A stretch of 64,000 nucleotides of DNA, from the NCBI GenBank assembly GCA_963514095.1, contig OY741276.1, forward strand, positions 20,323,695 through 20,387,694, in the 5' to 3' direction. The position numbers and the translations under genes are program-made. The notes beneath the pieces are model-generated. The model saw nothing but the letters and a program-made list of their open reading frames with translations, had not been told where the DNA came from and did not search any database. The DNA is from Eutrigla gurnardus. Its lineage: Eukaryota > Chordata > Actinopteri > Perciformes > Triglidae. Shown here piece by piece: positions 50,301 through 61,053 of the stretch (position 1 is its first letter; each line of letters begins with the position of its first letter).

Positions 50301-51670
50301 ATATGAATCATGGGTGCACCTTTTAGGCCAAAAACTCTTTGCGGTCTTCGAGCCGGTTTGGTCCCTTGTCCTGGATGACGAAGGCTCTCTTTTGGACTCG
50401 GGTGTTGTCAAACTGGCACAGAGGACGGTTACAAGTAAGACTTGTTTATTGAAGAGACTGTTAAAAAAGGGATAGGTCATTGCGGTAAAAATCTAAGTGA
50501 AACTGAGACTTGATATTACAGCAGAGGCCTAAGATAGTTCTCCCCGGTACAGAATAAACTCTGGGCCTCTTTTCCAAGAGCAGCTGGAGTCTAAAACAGT
50601 CTTTGTCCCATTGTATTTAGGAAGACTGGTTTTAATGCAGCCACACTTTGACATGTGTTCTCATGATCAAGCTTTCTTTTGACACGTTTGTTTGCACCCC
50701 ATGCATTTACTGTGTTGTTTATTATCTCCAACAGGTTTGCTAGCTTTGGACGCGTGTTTTGCAGCTAACAGAACTACTAGTACACACAGCTTGGCGAGTT
50801 TCATTTTATTTTTGGGAAAATTGTATGAAGGGTATTATAATAAGATACATCGCTGCTTGTTTTCAGTTTGAATGCAGAGTGTTTTACGACGGCGTACACC
50901 TCCTTCTAACTGGACCCGAGTAAACTTGAGGGTTGAATTCATTCAATTACACAAATCAGCAGTGGTTGTTGCAGGCAGGTGTGTTATTTGCCGCCATGTT
51001 TTTCTGAATGTTTATTTCCTGCTTTTATTTGTCTGTATTCGCCTGAATGAAAAAATAACAAAGTTGTACGCAAATTAAATGAATGTAGCACCTACATGTT
51101 TTGAATGGTTCAAATTTTGCACCTCAACAATTCAACGCATAAATGTGGACGCAGACCTTGTTGGCACAAACCCTTAATTATTGAAGAGGTGGCTGAGTGA
51201 AAATAGTCACCTGGAACATGTAATCAGCCATCAGATGGTGGCAATCGTGTGCAACAAAAGGCAAATGTCAGGTAGAAAGCACCAATGAAATGGCCCTGAT
51301 AACGTTTTACAACATGCCCTTTTGTCCCCTCACTCACCACTACAATTTCACCGACGCTTTTACAGCAAATTCCTAACATAGCCTTTCAGATCGCTTCCTT
51401 TAACTGGGCCACAGCAGGAATGGAGATGAAGGGGACTAAAAATAGAAAGACAAATTGAAGGGCTGTCACCGCAGAGCGAGGGGGAAGAGAATAAGTTGAG
51501 GTGCAGCTTTCGTTTCGGTTTTACTGTCCAGTAGCCCTGACGGACAACAGCAGTCAGGGGCACAATTTTAGGACTTAGTCGTAATCAGTGATACTACATT
51601 TATATTTCCAGCTGCTGTAATACAAGTCATATGGCGGAGGTTCAGATCAAATGTAGATCCTTGCACTTAC

Positions 51671-51737
51671 CTGCTGATGTGTGGAGGTTGGCTCTCCTTC
51701 TTGACTTTGTGATGGACATCTGACAGTGTGCGAAGAC
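51671..51737 (-). CDS. unrecognised coiled-coil gene, internal exon (67 nt)
   Basis: The acceptor is tcatgtccag and the donor AGCAG|gtaagt, a strong consensus. It encodes LRTLSDVHHKVKKESQPPHI plus S. The single leftover base of the exon at 53607 and the two bases at its own end match both neighbours. Too short to find as a long open frame, it is supported by splice sites and phase. Confidence 0.75.
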
Positions 51738-52194
51738 CTGGACATGAAAAAACCAAAACAAACCCGCCTCTTAATTCATATTTTATAAAAAGATTATTTT
51801 TCATGTGATGTGGGGTTGGAGGAAAGCAGGGTTTCCTACAACCATGACAAGGTCAAGTAGACGTTGCTTCATTTTTAAGGAATCAAAAGCAGCAAAGGTA
51901 GCGAATTTGTACCCGTATGTTTGCGGGTCACTATCTGTTACATGTGTTCCTGCACCTTCATCAGACCTGGAGTTTAAGTGATTTTAAGTCTGATAAGAAT
52001 CTAAAAATATGTTTAGATAAGAGGCTGTTGAAAGAAACAATGAGAATAATAATACGAAGAAATGGACGAATAAGTAGGCCCAACTGTGCAAAACAAACCA
52101 GGCTTGATCTTGTGCAATATTACTGTCATGCCACATAGTGAAACAAAGCTGCAATGTCTCATTTTATGTGATGCGTTTTCATGTATGATCTCAC

Positions 52195-52208
52195 AGCTCC
52201 CCCTGGTG
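52195..52208 (-). promoter_or_regulatory. CTCF-like motif
   Basis: On the minus strand CACCAGGGGGAGCT resembles the CTCF core, with a weaker 3' half than at 59891. Confidence 0.3.
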
Positions 52209-53269
52209 CTCACATGCCATCACTGCACCATGCAATTGACTGATTCATGTATCCTGTATCCCACTGAAGGATCAGCTCTGAATTCATACTTAGATGTCAC
52301 ACATAGCGATGACACAATAAATCTTCATGAAGCTTCCAGAGAGCATAAAGCATTCATTAGAATGTTAAATACCAGCCTAAATGATTCAACTTCTCTATGA
52401 GCTGTGACAAAATTAATCACAGTGTGGCCAATCGGGCAGATGAGGCGCTTATTAAAATGTATAGCATGATTTCTCACAAGAAATAGCTAGGAAAACCTGG
52501 AGCCAAAACTGTAATAGCCAATAACTTTTGCAAATTGTCTGGCTTTAGATTGAATAAATAGAGTTCTTATTTTAATTATAGCAAATGAACACGGCGGATT
52601 AACTATCTGTGCTACTGAAAAAAATGGGGGACGCACTGGAATGCAAAATAAACCTAATTATTCAAAGTTTGACAATTCCTTTTTTCATCAAAGAGTTTGA
52701 ACCCCCCCCCCCCCCAAAGTATAGAACTCTTTCAAATTCATTTACTAGGCAAAACAATGTAATGTGGGCAGAGCCACCCATCTCCAGTGGCCAATTTCTG
52801 GATTTGAGACATAACTCGGGGGATTAGTATGAACAGCAGTTAATTGCTTTAAACCAATGGAGCTGAATTAATCCTTTGATTTTTGGACTCCTTTTATGAT
52901 TAGAGCCCGAGCGCAGGAGGACGGGAGGAGAGGAAAAAATGTGAGAAACGGAGAGTAATGGAGACGAAAAAGAAGAAACAACAGGCTGACAATGACTCAG
53001 GCAGCGGCGGCGAGCTGAATAGTCTTTCATCAGGAGGTAATGATATGAAACCTGCAATCTACAGGAGGCAGGGGTGGTGGGGGAGATCAGATGACTAATT
53101 ATACTTTGCTGCGAAAGCCTGAAGCAGTGCACTCTGGGTATCGGTGCAGGCACGGCACAGGAGGGCCGAGACCTGGCAGAGAGCCTCTGATCACCCAGCT
53201 GAGTGGTGTACCGAACAGACCCAGCTCTTATTTTGGTTTCCATTTCAGACTCAGCAGGTGGTGTGTGAC

Positions 53270-53272
<3 letters not shown>

Positions 53273-53348
<76 letters not shown>
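53273..53348. repeat. (GT)n microsatellite
   Basis: About 37 GT units in an intron of the minus-strand gene. The 197-codon minus frame across it is spurious. Confidence 0.95.
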
Positions 53349-53353
<5 letters not shown>

Positions 53354-53562
53354 CTGTACAGTTGTCTCCAGGAATAAAGGCACTTTTTAAGGCTTTGTAT
53401 TTATAAGTTCTTGTCAAACAGTTCTTCTTTCCTTTCCGTGAACAAACTTTGAGATTGATAATCGTTTACTACTCCGCATTTACGCCACATGCTTTTGCAA
53501 CCTCGTTGAATATTAAGTACATTACTGAACATTGGCTACTTCTTTTTAGGAGCTTGACTGTG

Positions 53563-53601
<39 letters not shown>

Positions 53602-53606
53602 CTTAC

Positions 53607-53811
53607 TCTCTGAGGGGGGCTGGTCTGTCTCCTCTGCTGCTCCTGGAGACTCTGTGTCCTCCTCAGGACCCGGGAGCAGGGAGGACACACTGCTGCTGCC
53701 CCCGGTGGTGGAGGTGAGGGCAGAGAGGGAGGCCACGCTCATGTAGGACATCCTGTGGGTGTGGAGGCGAGCGGAGGAGCTGCAAGGACGCCTGGGATGA
53801 GCTCTGTGAGG
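53607..53811 (-). CDS. unrecognised coiled-coil gene, Ser/Glu-rich exon
   Basis: A long pyrimidine tract ends in cttctgaag. In phase 0 the exon encodes PHRAHPRRPCSSSARLHTHR, then MSYMSVASLSALTSTTGGSS and a serine- and acidic-rich stretch ending DQPPSE. It leaves one base before a GAGA|gtaagt donor. Phase 0 entry fits the exon at 58100-58187. The ATG at 53751 could be an internal start of a shorter form. The low-complexity middle suggests a disordered linker. Confidence 0.7.
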
Positions 53812-55298
53812 CTTCAGAAGGGGGAAAGGAGAAAGGAGATGAAAGCTAACCCATTATTTGTTGTGGTGCGGCAGACTTTCAACCCATAGGGGTCAGCACA
53901 ACAGAACAGTAGTTCAGAGGAGTAGCTCTGGTGGAGCTTCGTCTTTATGAATATAAAAAAGGTGATTGTTTGAGGACTAAATACCAGATGCAATGCTTAT
54001 TAAGAATCTTATGTACGGTTTTGAGTGAAAGCAGCAAGCTTGTGACGATTCTCAACCTAGAAAAAGTAGGAAACAATTAACTCAATAAAATAACAAAAAA
54101 ACACAGCAAATTAATTATATAATATGATATATAATCATCAAAATATTATTCAAGGGTGTATTTATCTTTAATTCAAGAGGAGAATTAAAGAGGAAACTAC
54201 ATACTGTTTCACATGTGTGAGGACTTATGTCAGGATACAAATAATACAATTATTATATTTATATTTGGCCTATATACCTATATAACCTACCTATATGACA
54301 TATAAAACTAAAACTTGAAAACACAGTGTAGTTCAGCAGATTAATTGCAAATTTCAAGAGAATCGTTCACTTTGATATTAAAAGCATGACATTTGGCACA
54401 GATACTCTCTAAGGGTCACTTTTTGGGTAAAAGTCGTTGGCCACCCAAAAATTTGAAATGGCGGCCATTTTTTCAAGATGGCCGCTATTTCTGTAAAATG
54501 CTCATTATGTCGATCGTTCAAACTGTGATGTAGACATAACATTTTGTGAAAATACTCTCTTCCTGAAAAAAATCAAGATGACAACAATTTTTTCAAGATG
54601 GCCGCCATTTCTCTTAAATCCTTGCATCACTTTATCAAATGGTGATGCTATCATCAAGACTGGTACAAATGTTCTTAAAGGAACATTCTCATGGAAAAAG
54701 GTGTGTGCCACTCAAATATTCAAGATGGCCACCATTTCTAGCAGAGCTCAATGTAATGTGTTAGGGAAGGTTTTGTTTAATAGAGTAAACGTCATTACAC
54801 AACCAGGGCACACTGGTGACTTCACTGCTGTGGAACTCAGCATGGGGTTCAGTGTCAGTGATCTAGTTTTACTTAGACTGTAGTTCTTGACTAGTACTAA
54901 TAGTAAAGCTAAGTTTAGTGTCCCAACAGCCCCTCATCAATTAGCAAGTCATTTATGTAGTTAGATAGCTGCACCTGAATTTACAGGTTGTGCCAGCGTG
55001 GGAGAGCCGAGCCAAGGGTAAGCGGGGTAATACATGACTTGTTCATGTATGCTTAAGGTGTACAGATCACACGGGACTTAAATGGCACTGAATGAATGAT
55101 CGGGCTAGGTGTAGGTTACCCGAACCTAGTTGTATCCCTTACATAAATGTGTACTATGTCTATGATCAGGTGGTAAAAGGATAACCCCTTGGCCTTAATC
55201 ATACATCAAACCCCCAAAATGTTAAATTAAAGTCCCATGTCAAGGAACCCCTCCAATCACCATCTACCCATCATGTTTCTCAACATGATGGCTATAAA

Positions 55299-55772
55299 AT
55301 GATTGCCACCAACATTCCACACTTTCACAAGATCAACAAAATGCCAATGACCATGGACCTGGAACAACTGGATGAAGGTGGTGGTATAGAAGCTACTTTG
55401 AGAAGGAATCAAGCAAAGTATCACTACAAGTGTCGACTTCGGTTCAACAACACAAAGTTACTTTGTGCCCAGAAGCAACAATCCGATGCTCAATGTAGTG
55501 AGACAGATGAAGACCAAACAAAGCGTCGCCGAACCATGATGCAGAGAAGTCTGCAGGTTTGCTTTCTTTGTGAAAACATATCTCCTGAATCTGATCTACA
55601 TCAGGTAATGACAATGCACATGAATGACAGACTACATGAATGTGCACAAACACTGAATGATGGTAAATTATTGGCTCAACTTAGTGGTGCTGATGCCATT
55701 GCACAGGAGCTGAAATACCATTGTTTATACCAATACCAACAGAGTACACTATTAAAGCAACACCCACGTTGA
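55299..55772 (+). CDS. transposon-associated ORF with Cys/His motif, 157 codons
   Basis: It reads as real protein in composition: NQAKYHYKCRLRFNNTKLL, a basic patch (QTKRRRTMMQRSLQ), then CFLCEN and later GADAIAQELKYHCLYQYQQS. The KYH-x-KC and CxxC patterns recall uncharacterised proteins repeated many times in fish and cnidarian genomes, probably mobile-element gene products. There is an ATG but no obvious promoter, and the frame ends at TGA inside the element. It is probably a remnant of a longer gene. I assign no enzymatic function. Confidence 0.5.
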   Translation: MIATNIPHFHKINKMPMTMDLEQLDEGGGIEATLRRNQAKYHYKCRLRFNNTKLLCAQKQQSDAQCSETDEDQTKRRRTMMQRSLQVCFLCENISPESDLHQVMTMHMNDRLHECAQTLNDGKLLAQLSGADAIAQELKYHCLYQYQQSTLLKQHPR

Positions 55773-56009
55773 AAAATGAATCTTGAATGAGTATTTTTTC
55801 TAACAGGTACGTGTGTATCAGTGTACATACTACCGAAATGAGGGCCATCTTGAAAAAAGGCTCCACCTTGAATTTTTTATTGGCCATTTTCCAAAAAGTG
55901 GCCTTAACAGAGTTCTTGTGGCATATTTTCTGTATCACTATTTGGAAACAGTGGCAATGAACATAGGACTGAATTTTTACTGGCCACTTCCTCTTTCTAA
56001 CAGTGGCCC

Positions 56010-56110
56010 TTCCTCTCTGTGGACTGCACCTTGCCGTGGTGGAGAGGCTTGTGTACTCTAATGAACCTGAGAGCTATGCCGGCGGAGATTTTATATCCCT
56101 TGCAAGTTTA
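56010..56110 (+). repeat. fragment of a dispersed LINE-like repeat
   Basis: TGCACCTTGCCGTGGTGGAG, then AGGCTTGTGTACTCTAATGA and GAGAGCTATGCCGGCGGAG, is a string I recognise as recurring in fish and invertebrate genomes, probably from a LINE 5' region. It lies inside the inverted-arm element as a nested piece. Confidence 0.45.
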
Positions 56111-56557
56111 ACTAAGCCGGACAGGTCAAAGGAGAGGAGGCAGACAAAGCAGACATTATGACTATTTGACAGAAATGGTGACCATCTTGAAAATGGTCGC
56201 CATCCTGAATTTTTGAGTGGCACATACATTTCCAAAAGAGACTTCCTTTAAGAGTATTTCTGCCTAATTTTATGCTTGCATCACCATTTCCGAAAATTGA
56301 AATAATGAACATTCTATATTCTATTCCATCTTTAAAAATGGCAGCCATCTTGAATTTGGGACAAACATCTTTTCCCATTATCATGTCTTTTAGAGAGTAT
56401 TAATATCGAATGTTATGCTTGTTCATAGGATCACTGTTTGAGTAATTTATATAATAACCATTGAATAGCATCTTGAAAACTGGCCATATTATATTTTTGA
56501 GTGGCCAACATCTTTTTTCCAAAAATAGTGGCACTTAGACAGTATCTGTGCCAAATT

Positions 56558-56758
56558 TCATGCTTTTATACCAAAGTGAACGATTGTCTCACTAATCTGC
56601 TGCACTAGTGCGGCGAGCTGCACTGACACGTGCCACTGTTGGCTATCACACTCACTCAAAACACAACACCTCCAATGGCTTTCATCGTCATCTATGGAGG
56701 CGACTGTCAGCAGAGAATCTATAATCGCCTCTTTATAACCGTTGCTCTTGGTGCACAA
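56558..56758 (-). pseudogene. protein-like frame overlapping the right arm of the inverted element
   Basis: This 66-codon minus frame has no ATG. It reads SNGYKEAIIDSLLTVASIDD, then ESHWRCCVLSECDSQQWHVS and LAALVQQISETIVHF, which looks like a conserved protein C-terminus running into the arm of the inverted element. It may be the 3' coding end of the parental transposon. It has no in-phase splice link to the host gene exons. Confidence 0.35.
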
Positions 56759-57083
56759 TGGAGGCTCTTGGTATCAGTTCTGAGGGACTGAACAAAAACC
56801 TGGCAGCCACTACTGAGGATTTAGATCTTTCAATGTGTGGTTTTTGCATCGAGCTCTATATTCTCCATGCTAGAAATATCTCAGTCTGATGTCTAGCCAT
56901 CTGTTTGGCCGGTTATTCATGAGAAAAAGTAAATCAGACCAACAAACAAAGAAAAGCCCATGATGGCAAAATGTTCCAATAATCACGGCGTTCTGTTTTA
57001 AATTCCGCTTTCCTCATAGCCTCCAGCAAATGCTTCCATATATATCATATCCTTGTGGAGACATCTGATCACTGCAGAAATAT

Positions 57084-57203
<120 letters not shown>

Positions 57204-57465
57204 CAGCTTGGCACACACCCAGGTAGATCCATCTCTCAACTGAAGACAGCATATGAGCAACAGAATGGAGCCAGACATGTCCCTCCCCATTTCTCCCCCC
57301 TACGCCCTTCCCTCTCTCCTCCCCGTCTGTCAGAGGAGACCAGGGCCTTAAGTGTGTGTGACGCTCCCATCAGCCTAATTATCAGGGTGGAAGGAAGCAC
57401 AACACTTCAGCAACAGCTCTCCGAATGTCCTCTACTGCCACACAATTCCATCCCCGAAGGACTAA

Positions 57466-57470
<5 letters not shown>

Positions 57471-57533
<63 letters not shown>
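57471..57533. repeat. (GT)n microsatellite
   Basis: About 31 GT units, in inverse orientation to the AC run 270 bp away. The pair could pair as a hairpin. Confidence 0.95.
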
Positions 57534-57535
<2 letters not shown>

Positions 57536-58099
57536 CTGTGAATGTGGGTGTCACAGTGCAGGATGTCTCCCCTTCTGCAAAGCAGGACAGGTAGAGGACT
57601 TTGACGGATAAATTCTGACCTTCTAAACAGTTTGTCCAGAACTCAGGAGACAGACCACAGACTGTATGTAAGAAGTGGGCGTGTCTTCACTGATTGGTTT
57701 TTGGACTACAGTTTTCAATCCTCAAGTTAAATCCAAAAGGACAAAGCTGGCAATATTCAATGTTTTTGTTATTGTGAAAGAAACCCCATGAAAAGACTAG
57801 CTAACACTGCGGGTTGGGCAACTAATGGAGGCCTTTGGCACACGGGAAGACGATTTATAACACTTTGGCTAAACAGTGAGTTGTTTGTCGACAATTATTG
57901 CTAGTTTTGGTCTTTTCATTGGATTTATTGACAGTAAAGAAAATAAAAGTCACCAGGCTCATCTTTAACTTGAAACCAGAAAATCTAGTACACAGAAGTA
58001 TGCTTGTCCACATACCTTTGGCTACAATGTAATAATGTGCAGATAAAACAATTCTAAACATTCTAAAAATAAAACAGAGGAAATAAGAATGAGGGATAC

Positions 58100-58187
58100 C
58101 TTGGTTGAAACAAACTGCTCCCATTTCTTCTCGATAGCTCTCTCTTTTTTCACCGTCTTTATCGTGGTCCTGCCTCGGCCAGGGTCT
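58100..58187 (-). CDS. unrecognised coiled-coil gene, basic exon (88 nt)
   Basis: The acceptor is cccattggcag and the donor CCAAG|gtatcc. Combined with two bases from the exon at 59578, it encodes KDPGRGRTTIKTVKKERAIE then KKWEQFVSTK, a strongly basic helix. It ends in phase 0, which fits the exon at 53607-53811. It is the best-supported junction of the chain: the two exons give an uninterrupted SCWDPKDPGRG. Confidence 0.8.
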
Positions 58188-59577
58188 CTGCCAATGGGAA
58201 ATAATTGCTGTTATGATGCATTCATCAGGCCGGTGACCTTCTGTGACTCACCACTAGTCGGAAGCAACCGTTGAGGCAGAGACAGCTCGGGAGTCGCTCC
58301 GGCCATTATCAAAATCATAATTCATCTCATCCTAAAAGCTGTGCAGTGCTTTAGATTGATGGCCGACATCAGAGCGGCCCGCCTGGTGGAAAGCCCAGCA
58401 GTGCCGTAACCTTGCGATAATGTTTCATTTCATCCTCTCCTTGTCTTCCTGTACAGTAATACCTCAGCTGTATCATTTGGCCCATAAAGCTTAAGACTTT
58501 CTGGGAAATTGGATTTGAAGCTGAGTGAAGGCCCCGGAGGCTGTAACATAACGATGTTTGGGCAGGAAAAAAAAAACCCTCTTTGTAGCTCTTTTCCTTC
58601 CTTCCATTCTTTCCTTTTTCCTTTTTCTATAAATTATTCAAGGCTTAGAGTGGTGTGCAATAATACTCCTGTACTACACACGACAAGGAGCCATTGTGAC
58701 GGTCGCCTTCAAACTTTGTCCCAGTCCAGGTCTCCTCTGACACCATAACGACCATCAGAGCTCAATATCAAGGCAAGAAAAAACAAAGAAACTCAAAAGC
58801 AGATGCAAAGCAATCCTGTGGGTCAAACATATATGCATTCAGGCAGCACACAGCTGCTGCATCTGCACTTTCTCTCCATTTCTTGACTCTCGACACCCCG
58901 TGGTGGGTCAATATCATGGGAGCTGAAACCTGGAGGGGATGGGGGGGCGAAGATGGAAGAATGCAATCTCCTCGATAAGCCTGGACCCCCTCCGGAGCTT
59001 TGGACCATATATTTCATCCAGCACTGTCAGCTCGCGGTTGCACCTCATGATCACCACCGCCTTTCATCACCGGCCCTCTATGGTACAGATGCAGCGTCTC
59101 TTCAGGCGACTCGCTTGGAAACAGTGCGGCTTTGGGTTTTTTTTGGGGGGATTTGGAAGAGATGTTACTCATCGGTCATCATGCTGCTGTGTTTGAGCCT
59201 CCGTTATCCTATGAAATGTGAGCTTTCTCTAAATGAATTGAAGGATTATTTCTTCATTAGCATTCTGCAGGTGATTTTTTAACAAAAAAGAAACACAGGA
59301 AACGCACCATTGAAGCCTTAAGCTTCAGTACCAAGAAATAATTCAACTTTATGCTTCTAAACTCTTTCACAGCAGGTGCATTGAAAACATTTTCCACCAG
59401 AAACAATGCCAAAAAAAATTATAATTTTCTTCAGGCTGCTAGAGCAAAGCAGGGCAAGTTGATTAGATGTCTTGCCTCAGGCAGCTTGAGAAGGCAACTT
59501 CTCATTCACACTTTAACTTACCACTGGTATTAATTGCGTGTGGGTGGTTCGAACCTCTGACCTCCAGAATAACTTAC

Positions 59578-59682
59578 TTGGGGTCCCAGCAGGAGGTGAG
59601 CGGGCCGACTCTGCCGGAGCGATCCAGAGTCAAGGCCTCCAGCAGCCAATTGAGACAGCAGAGCTGGCGGTAGATGACCTTC
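59578..59682 (-). CDS. unrecognised coiled-coil gene (possibly CCDC60), most 5' exon found
   Basis: The acceptor is gctgttgcag and the donor CCCAA|gtaagt, 105 nt starting on the third base of a codon. It encodes KVIYRQLCCLNWLLEALTLD, then RSGRVGPLTSCWDPK. The entry phase requires at least one more upstream exon, not found with confidence in 59683-64000. The nine exons total about 394 codons. A hydrophilic helical protein of this kind, on a fish chromosome block joining human 12q24 and 22q12 genes, makes CCDC60 my best guess. That rests on weak memory, so I give no symbol. Confidence 0.7.
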
Positions 59683-59890
59683 CTGCAACAGCACACAAAC
59701 ACATGCATTTTAACATCTACTCAGAGGTGCGTTTGTTTGTCCAAAATACTTTTATTGCATAATTCAACAAGACACAGAGAGCAAAACCTCTCATTCTTCA
59801 TGACAATTGATACCGATAAAAATAAGGCTATAAGACCAATAAAGTTGACAGCTGCAGGTGGATTTAAGAGCGATACCCAAGGAGTGACGC

Positions 59891-59903
59891 CGCCCCCTGG
59901 TGG
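59891..59903 (-). promoter_or_regulatory. CTCF-like motif
   Basis: On the minus strand CCACCAGGGGGCG is a full match to the CTCF core. It lies about 210 bp upstream of the exon at 59578-59682. Confidence 0.5.
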
Positions 59904-60166
59904 TGTTTTGCATTCAAAGCCGAGAGAGCAGATACTAATTATTAATTAGGTTACTGTTTCAGTGTACATAACACTTTGCGTGACACATTATAAAAATCAA
60001 TCTCCACGTTATTATATCCGAGTGGCAAAAGAAAAGTCATGGAAATGTGTTTTTTTATGTTTACTTTACTAGTTTGTAACCATATCTACTCAAAAATGTT
60101 CTTCATGCAGTTAATTCGTTTTTCAGTAGGAACCTTTTATAAATGGTGTTTTCATTTTTTTCTTAA

Positions 60167-60727
60167 AGGAGTCATCACCAGGAAATCGCAATTTCTCTTG
60201 TTAAAACATGCATATCTGTGTTTGACCTCAGTTGAAACTTGCCTGAAAGGCTGGAGTTTGAAAGTGGCGCCGTTTTTTCGCTTCTGCTCTTTTTCCGAAC
60301 AGGAATAGCACACAAGGGTGTGCATTCCTAAAGCACGAGATTTTGATTCTGCGCCTTCGGTGACGTCACCGTGGCGGCTACTTGCATAAGCCCACCCCTC
60401 TTTCACCACCCAACCCCGCCCCGTCCGCTACCTGAAATCGCCGAAGCGCCGCCATTATGTTTTGGAGTCTGCATGCAGGCAAGCCCCCCCGGCTCTGTCC
60501 TTCCTGCGGCGAATCAACGCGCGCCTCATTACATATTATACAATGCACATCCGGACCAGTCAAAACCTCGCGCGTAATCTCGCGTGATAAAATCGCGGTA
60601 CGAAAAAGGGTCAGAACAAGCTCAATGTTTGATTAAATTTTTTTTTTTTTTTTCTAATAAGTTTTACGAATTGATCCAAAGCGATCCAAGGGGGGCTGGA
60701 TACGTATAAAACCAGGTTATGACTCCT
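60167..60727. mobile_element. TTAA-type MITE (piggyBac or Kolobok-like), 561 bp
   Basis: The element begins AGGAGTCATCACCAGG and ends with the inverted CCTGG..ATGACTCCT, and is flanked on both sides by TTAA (60163-60166 and 60728-60731). TTAA duplication is diagnostic of piggyBac and Kolobok superfamilies. There is no transposase. The 85-codon minus frame at 60152-60409 lies in the element and is not a gene. A full CRE palindrome, GTGACGTCAC, lies at about 60359-60370. Confidence 0.82.
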
Positions 60728-60796
60728 TTAAACATTTCTTTTTTTTAATTTTGCATTATCGTATTAACCTTGAAAGACACAAGCCCTCCAACTCAT

Positions 60797-61053
60797 ACGA
60801 CCAAATAGGTCGTGTGTCACGTCCTCAAATACGACCTCTGGGAGCGTATTGCGGAGATTCTTCCGCAACGATAGTAGTGGTTAAGGTTAGGGTTAGGTCG
60901 ACGTGTGGGGGGGGGTCTCTGCCGATGATTGACGGGGGGCGATCGTCTGAGACACCGGAGTGTCGATATTTACTTGACCGCTAGAGGGCGCGCTATTTTG
61001 AAACGTAACATATGGTCGTAATTCGGTGCTTGACACACGACCTATGTGGTCGT
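60797..61053. mobile_element. 257-bp foldback MITE with hairpin-forming ends
   Basis: The 23-bp ends are inverted copies with one mismatch (left begins ACGACCAAATAGGTCG; right ends CTATGTGGTCGT). Each end is itself a palindrome, ACGACC-N4/5-GGTCGT. The interior has a telomere-like GGTTAGGGTTAGG string near 60885 and a G-run. No clear target duplication is visible. Superfamily not assigned. Confidence 0.7.
60978..60991 (+). promoter_or_regulatory. CTCF-like motif within a MITE
   Basis: CCGCTAGAGGGCGC fits the CTCF core (CCNNNAGRGGGCGC). It lies inside the foldback MITE, so other copies of that MITE may spread the same motif. Confidence 0.45.

Larger units (their letters stand above)
54334..56602. 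mobile_element. 2.27-kb element with long inverted arms and an internal ORF
   Basis: The left arm (about 54334-54745) and right arm (about 56165-56602) are inverted copies of each other. Both outer ends carry CAGCAGATTA, ATCGTTCACTTTG and TTGGCACAGATACTCT-like strings (the right arm in reverse complement). Moving inward, each arm has several copies of AAGATGGCCGCCATTT-like motifs (for example 54474, 54594, 54721 and, inverted, near 56180, 56210 and 56340). The centre holds the plus-strand ORF at 55299-55772 and another repeat fragment. This fits a DNA transposon with long terminal inverted repeats, or two copies of an element 3' end facing each other. I could not define a target duplication. 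It sits in an intron of the minus-strand gene. Confidence 0.7.

Noticed and set aside
52824..53417. 197-codon minus-strand ORF
   Set aside because: It crosses the GT microsatellite and has no exon features; it lies in an intron.
60152..60409. 85-codon minus-strand ORF
   Set aside because: It lies almost entirely in the TTAA MITE; such frames recur as false gene predictions wherever the MITE is inserted.
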